Part shown: piece after piece, positions 58,328-64,000 of the stretch
How the letters are laid out: every line of letters starts with the position of its first letter
How positions within the stretch are numbered: the stretch's first letter is position 1
DNA from: Bimastos eiseni
Lineage: Eukaryota; Annelida; Clitellata; Crassiclitellata; Lumbricidae
DNA: 64,000 nt
Assembly: GCA_959347315.1 (NCBI GenBank)
Contig: OY365806.1
Span: 38,467,439 to 38,531,438, forward strand
Reading direction: 5' to 3'
Program-made: the position numbers and the translations under genes
Notes under the pieces: generated by a model
What the model was told of the DNA's origin: nothing
The model's database searches: none
What the model saw: only the letters and a program-made list of their open reading frames with translations

Positions 58328-59700
58328 TGTACTTTAATAACACCTCCAACAATTGTTTCTGTTGTATTGGTGTCAAATGTTCAGTTTGTTTCTGTTCAAT
58401 TTGTAACAATTTTGATTGATTTTCTACTTTGACAGGCATTTCATAAATTATCCCAAAGTCCTCATCCTCTTCCACCACAAGTCCACACACCATTGAGCGT
58501 GCTATATACTTGCATATTTTAATTCCATGCACTAATCGCTTCCCACTATCTCCCATGTCGACCAAGTAAGAACCTTTTGATCGTTTCTGCAAGATTATAC
58601 AAGCAAGGGCCATGCCACCCTAGATATTAATTTGTTTGAGGAAGTCGGATACAAAACGATCACATTTTCTACCAGTTTAAAGGATTTCTCCTTAGCACAC
58701 TTGTTATGCTGCTTCGCATATTGTTCTTGTTTAACCAGTGCATGTATATCCGCATTCTGTAATTCTGTGCTGCTCTTAAATTCTCTTTCACTTTCTCCAA
58801 ATATTTAATTGGTTTGTGTCCCATATCCGGTGGTAATTCAATTTCATTAGTCCAAGTTTCTTTCAATATGGCTAATGGCCCACGGGGTAACCTCCCATAT
58901 ACCAGCATGTAGGATGCAATCCCCGTTGTTGCGTTAGGGACCTCCCTCAATGCCCAAACAGTATAGGGTATCATCGTATTCCATTGCCTCGGATTCTTCT
59001 GAATTACATGATGGATCATTTTTTGGAATTGTTGATTGTTCAACCATGCCCGACGCTTCAGGATGTCCGGGCGTATTAAACCTATGACTACATCCCATTA
59101 TTTTGAGAAATTCCTGAGTCAACTGAGAAGTAAAATTTGTTCCTTGATCACTACTGATAACAGCTGGAACACCCACATTCACAAATAATTCCAACAAAGC
59201 AGCACACACTGCCTTGGCAGTTAAACGTTTCAACAAATACACATAGGCCAACGTGTACATAAATCCACAATGCATAAACAATATTTATGGCTTCCGCCGA
59301 CGCAGGTTGTATTTCTCCAATACAATCCATTTTAAAATGTCTGAAGGGTACTTTCTCCCGAGGAATAGGAGTAATCGGAACTCGTTCTAATAACACATTC
59401 CTAGCCTTTAAATGACCGTCCTTACATGACCTACACCACTCATTAATCTCTTGTCTCATCCCGGGCCATGCAAATGATAACTATATGCGCTCCCGCGTCT
59501 TCTCCTCGGCAAAATGCCCGCCAAAAATTGACTCATGTGCCAAAACTTTCATCTGCTCTCTCTTATGTTTAGGCACAACTAACTGATAAATTGCTTGCCC
59601 CGACACCGATGATTTTCTGTATAGTAATCTATTACAAAAACAAAATTCAAAATTACCTTCCCTAACCTTCTCAATCCATTTCTCCAATTATTTATCCGCT
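58328..59700 (-). pseudogene. Element C integrase and C-terminal linker
   Basis: The zinc-binding half-site VLAHESIFGGHFAEEKTRERI (part) precedes WCRSCKDGHLKARN, where the last Cys of the A/B family pattern is Gly. The core has FKMDCIGEIQPAS, VISSDQGTNFTSQLTQE and ASGMV, then a shift where VERWNQ is expected. The C-terminal part reads SKGSYLVDMGDSGKRLVHG followed by an acidic linker. Several shifts (about 59281, 59043, 58613). It precedes RT as in A and B. Confidence 0.87.
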
Positions 59701-61702
59701 TTGTTGTTTCTCAAACAAAACAGAGTCAGCCATTCTCGTAGAGGATTGTTGCTTTTGCTGAGTTAACAACTTATCGCAATCCTCCACTGCACTTCCCTCG
59801 TCGCTAAATAAATTTTCCAAAGTCAAATCATTTGATCTCTCTTCTCCCATTTCCTCCACCTCTTGAGTAACTTCATGATTAATTGGGTGCTTAAATTGTC
59901 TAGTTTGAGCCAGAGTTAACACATTTGTTCGAACTTGTGCATCAGGAATCATAATTTGGGGTAACGCTTTAAATTCTGAAATCATTTCTGGATGCAACAG
60001 AAAAGTTTCTCTTCCAGACAGGTTATCCACAACAGCACAAATCACTGGTAAATATGGTCCAACATTGAACAACTTAGAATCTTTATCAAAATCATCATTA
60101 GTTAACCTTAATTCAAGTTTAACCAATTTAGCCATAACAGGTTTTCCAGCAGCACACTGAAGGCTAAACTTTCACCTTCCTTAGTTTTTTCCCATTCGTG
60201 TTAATTTTTTTGTCTACATGTTACAAAGTAGCTTTCTTCATCACCACATCTGACTTAAGACAATTGAAATTTCCGTGCTTACTTACTGTTTTCCCATCAG
60301 TCTCAACCATACATTTCATTACCATCTTTGGTTGTGTATCTATCTTCATCTCACTTACCTCCTCACAAACCGGTTCACAATTGATCTGAATCACTGGAGG
60401 ATCGATTTTCTCTATAGCACATGCTCGAGAAGAAACTTCCTTAGTTTGCCATTTTGGACAATTCTTAATAACATGAAAATAAGAACCACAAGAAAAACAT
60501 CTCCTATCATTCTTCTCCATTACCCCTTTCTTCACATCCGATTTTACAATTTTGCTTCTATCCCATGTCTTGTCATTTGTATAATTTCTCTCATTCATCA
60601 ATCTGTTAGTCTCCTCTTTGCCTTGGGGCTCTTCAAATTCTTGCGCATTTTGCTTATCATAAACAGTTTTGGGTTGACCTATATAACCAATACGATTGTT
60701 TACATGCAAGTCCGCCAAATCAGCTATCATATCAGATGTTAAACATTCAGTGCCCTCTTTCATTAACACAAATTGCAACGAGCCAGGCGATAAAACCTCT
60801 TTCAGTCTATCAGCCACCATCAAGTCACTTAGTTTATCAAAGTCTTGATTGACATTTTTACTACGCATATAGTAGCTAAACAAATTCTTTAACCGAGTGT
60901 TAAACAACGTAAAAGTCTTGTCATGCATTTTCCTCGCCTCCATAAACTTGACCCTATATTCTCTCGGAGTCAATTTAAACTCCTTCAGAATGTATTCTTT
61001 CGCGCGATCATAATCATCATGTTCACGGTATGATAACCTGTTCAAGACAACTCTTACTTTAAAGAGTCATCAATGGTAAAAGTAACTTGACCCAAAAATC
61101 CTTCTCAACCAAGAAACTTCTAAATGCATTCTCAACAGTTTCAAAGTACAAAGGTATTTCTACAAGATCATCAGGCATTCGTGGTAAGACATGTTTCATA
61201 GCATTACCCAGTTTCTTCATCTTAACTATCGGAGACTGTTCCTCCCGCTCTATCTTTTTCTTGCGTTCCTCTTCTCTTTCGCGTTCTGCCAATCTTTCTG
61301 CTTCAAATTTCTGCAATTTCAATCTTTGTAATTCCATTTGCGGCTTTCTCAACGTCCGTTCTTCCATTCTAACCGCCAACTCTCCTCTTCTCAATTCCAT
61401 CTTTTGTTCGTTCCTTGCTCTTCTCCACGCTACTTTTTCTCTTCGCATTTCCATTTCATGCTCTGTTCTCCTTGTCTCCTCTTCAATATCTCTCATCACG
61501 CTCTCACCTTCTTCCTTCTGTTCCTTACCCATTCCGTCGCCAACTTTTCCAATAACATTGCCCGATCCATAAGTTCCATTTGTTCCAGCGACTTACCATA
61601 CCTTACCAACATATGTCGCACTCTGGCAGTGGACATTTTGTTTAATGCAACGTGTGTTATATCTGACAAATTCTTCATGCCTGTAACGTGCACCAGCAAC
61701 AA
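59692..61702 (-). pseudogene. Element C gag and protease remnant
   Basis: Gag starts at about 61674 (MKNLSDITHVALNKM). It continues with an Arg/Glu-rich coiled coil (61059-61532), the capsid-like LYFETVENAFRSFLVEKDFW and FKLTPREYRVKFMEARK, and a zinc knuckle CFSCGSYFHVIKNC (about 60460-60505). The frame ends at 60221. The following LLHPEMISEFKALPQI region (59692-60135) aligns with the protein after the protease active site of element A, but no D-S-G motif is left. This copy could not process its own polyprotein. Confidence 0.85.
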
Positions 61703-62327
61703 TTACAGCGGGTCTGGATAGCAAGGCAAGACTTGTCCTCAGGAGATGCCCCTTCACTTCTCAAACAGCATGTCCTCCACAGCGTCTTGTCGTCTGAATC
61801 AGCTTAGCCTCCACAACTTGACCACCACAGCGTTCTGTCGTCTGAATCAGCTTGGCTTCCACAGCTTGACCTCCACAGCGTCTTGTCGTCTGAATTAGCT
61901 TGGCCTCCACAACTTGACCTCCACAGCGTCCTGTCGTCTGAATCAGCTTGGCCTCCACAGCGTGGCACCGACCTGTCCCGAGACGTGAAACACGGCACCA
62001 AATGAGACAGACTGCGTCTAGGAACCGCACCGTCAACACGGTACTGTAGACCCGGCACCTCCCGTACACGTGACTTCTACAGCGTCGCACCGACCTGTCC
62101 TTCGACTTGACAGACGGCACCGGACAAAACAGACTGGACCCAGGAACCGAACTGTCTCTGTAGACCGAGAACGACCCCGTACAGTCTGGCTTCCACAGAC
62201 AACGAACAGCAATGAGCGACTTGGTAACGAACACCACCGCTGCACCACAGACGTCCAGTCAACACCAACACTTGTCATTCACTTGCCGTCGACCCGTACA
62301 GCGTTGTTGGTTATCGACTGCGCCAAA
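61703..62327 (-). repeat. Element C leader with 48-bp tandem repeats
   Basis: 61774-61965 holds about 3.5 copies of a 48-bp unit (GTCTGAATCAGCTTGGC... TTGACCTCCACAGCG). Because 48 is a multiple of three, they give a false repetitive ORF. The primer site beside the LTR, 62308-62325, reads TGGCGCAGTCGATAACC on the minus strand; I do not know its tRNA. Confidence 0.75.
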
Positions 62328-62657
62328 TGTGAGCTCCTAACTTGAGCTGCACTGTCTTAGCTGAGTTGTAACCTCTTTCGATGATAAAAGCACGACTAAC
62401 TTTATTAATATTATACATTATATACATCGACAAAAACAGACACCAGTCGTCTACAATGTGATTGGTTCTGCGTACCATTCTATTTATAGCATCCTATCCC
62501 TACACAGTTTAATAATCACAATTATTCATCATTATATGCACTATATGACAAAAACAGACACCAGTCGTCTACAATCTGATTGGTTCTGCGTACAATTCTA
62601 ATTATAGCGTCCTATCCCCACACAAATTCTGATATCAATATCCTAGCACCTATGACA
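62328..62657 (-). repeat. 5' LTR of element C, with internal duplication
   Basis: 330 bp. It is longer than the other LTR because a 118-bp segment beginning GACAAAAACAGACACCAGTC is tandemly duplicated (starts 62429 and 62547). Confidence 0.88.
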
Positions 62658-62663
62658 AATAAT

Positions 62664-64000
62664 ATTAATAAAAATAATAATAATAATGATAATTAAAGTT
62701 TTATATAACATAATGAATCGTTTATCTCTATTTTGTTGCTTGGTAACTTTGATTTAATAATTATGACATCCATGTCACGTCATCAGTCAACCCAAGTTGT
62801 CTTTTTTCGAAGATATTTAGGCCAACATTGGGTTTGGTTATAATTAACAGACTTCAATATTATTATTATAAGTTTCTTTGAAGAATATTTATTATTATCC
62901 ATCCAAGATAAGTTCTTCGAAAAATTATCTGTCTAGTACTGAATTTTATATTTGGCCTATATTCGAAATTCAAATAGGGAACAAAATGTGGGAGTGCCAG
63001 ATTATTGCTGGGCACAGGGCGCAATTTTAGCTTGGTCCAGCCCTGCCCTTGACCATTCTTTTTGAGTGCAAGTAATTCACAGTTCCAGTTTAGCTTACGT
63101 CGTACAATTACCCCAGAAATGTGAGCTAGATCTAGTAACAGTATCTTACACAGGCCCTTTCAGAGGTTCGAGGAGGCCCGGGCGCGTATTAACATTCTAT
63201 ACACGAATTCAGATATGCATATTCATGACCTATGAGTCCTCTTGTTCATTGGATGCTGGAGAGCCGCTAATAATAATGTCCTTTAAAATAAGTATGGTCG
63301 TTGCTTGCCCCCAACACAACAGCCAAGATGGTGGATAGTGGCTTATTTTGTGAGCTTCCTTTTCAAAATGAGTGCATAACTAATAGCGAAAAGAAAATTG
63401 AAATTAGAGCGAAGCTAAGATGTGCAGAGGATGTTCACACGTCGCTGCGTTGTTACGTTGTTATTTAACGGTGCGTAAGCCATGGAGGTCAAGTGTTGAA
63501 AGAGCAGCCCTTTATTCTGCATACATATACATATAAGTGGTAATAAATTTAAACTAAGTTTTATCAAGGGCGTTAAAGAATTATAAACAAGAAAAGCAAT
63601 TATAAAACGCATAACTAAATGATCAGCCACGTGTTTGCTCATTAGTAATACGTCACTGGTAATGAATATTTATTAACCTACCATGTCATCCAATGAACAG
63701 CAGGACTTATGAATATGCATATCTGAATTCGTATATAGAATGTTAATACGCGGCCCGGACCAATCACAAATGTAGGTCCCTCAGTCTTCTAACTCTTTGT
63801 CATATTGAAATTACAAATGGCAAGGCATATAGACCAAAACGGAAAAATCTAAGATAAAATTTCAATTAATAACAAATTATGTAACAAATGCTTGTGTAAC
63901 AAAATTCTTTTCGTCCTTTTTGTTTTGCAAATGATTTAATTATTTTTAGACGAATCTACTTTTCATGCAATATCACAGTTTATATTATGTAAGCATTGTT
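62664..64000. other. No gene; inverted-repeat pair
   Basis: (AAT)n runs continue to about 62695. Arms at about 63171-63256 and 63686-63772 are inverted copies of about 85 bp (GCGTATTAACATTCTATA(C/T)ACG, ATTCAGATATGCATATTCAT, TTCATTGGATG), with 430 bp between them. The size suggests a palindromic MITE of about 600 bp, but no target duplication was resolved. No coding sequence recognised. Confidence 0.6.

Larger units (their letters stand above)
57246..62657 (-). mobile_element. Gmr1-like LTR retrotransposon C, deleted
   Basis: 5.4 kb on the minus strand. LTRs lie at 57246-57457 and 62328-62657, flanked by AATAAT on both sides (57240-57245 and 62658-62663) in an AAT-rich context. Order is gag, protease, integrase, RT, RNase H. 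Deletions removed the protease active site (near 60165-60220) and most of RT palm to RNase H (near 57725-57770). Proteins are closer to element A than to B. Confidence 0.92.

Noticed and set aside
61761..62237. Repetitive 158-residue minus ORF (KLIQTT repeats)
   Set aside because: Product of the 48-bp leader minisatellite of element C; position before gag and composition argue against a gene.

Overview
This is a repeat-dominated window from an animal nuclear genome. The sequence is AT-rich, has intron-containing coding sequence, TA/ATT microsatellites, animal-type LTR and LINE retrotransposons, hAT and Mutator-like DNA transposons and a Polinton/Maverick-like element. Three Gmr1-like retrotransposons (integrase encoded before reverse transcriptase) and the general repeat style suggest a marine invertebrate, perhaps a deuterostome such as an echinoderm. 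That placement is an inference; no species-diagnostic gene is present.

Layout. 1-5.1 kb: two pieces of one LINE-type family on opposite strands, with a truncated Gmr1-like copy (849-3717) between them. 5.1-8.7 kb: no gene seen. 8755-8925 and 23067-23248: two exons of a peripherin/ROM1-like tetraspanin, both phase 0 at the shared intron. The 14.1-kb intron holds a decayed standard-order gypsy element (10.1-13.4 kb), a complete Gmr1-like element A (13574-20176, TSD GTCGG) and a non-autonomous hAT element (21682-22933, TSD TTTTGAAT). 23.2-28.2 kb: minisatellites, a LINE 3' end and dispersed repeats. 28.2-40.1 kb: a decayed Polinton/Maverick-like element with DJR major capsid protein, minor capsid-like protein, fibre-like repeats, PLA2-like protein, integrase and protein-primed-type DNA polymerase B. 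41849-43616: a Mutator-like element with FLYWCH and transposase remnants, minisatellite-like inverted ends, a 9-bp target duplication and a nested hAT element (42321-43168). 46.4-55.9 kb: an unrecognised protein family, cut by a hAT element (46762-48094) and by Gmr1-like element B (48680-55009). 57246-62657: Gmr1-like element C. 62.7-64 kb: an inverted-repeat pair.

Nearly all coding sequence belongs to selfish elements, and almost every reading frame is broken by stops, frameshifts or deletions. The only likely host gene is the tetraspanin, and it is incomplete here. The value of the window is in its nested insertion history, which precise target-site duplications date relatively, and in the unusual architecture of several elements.
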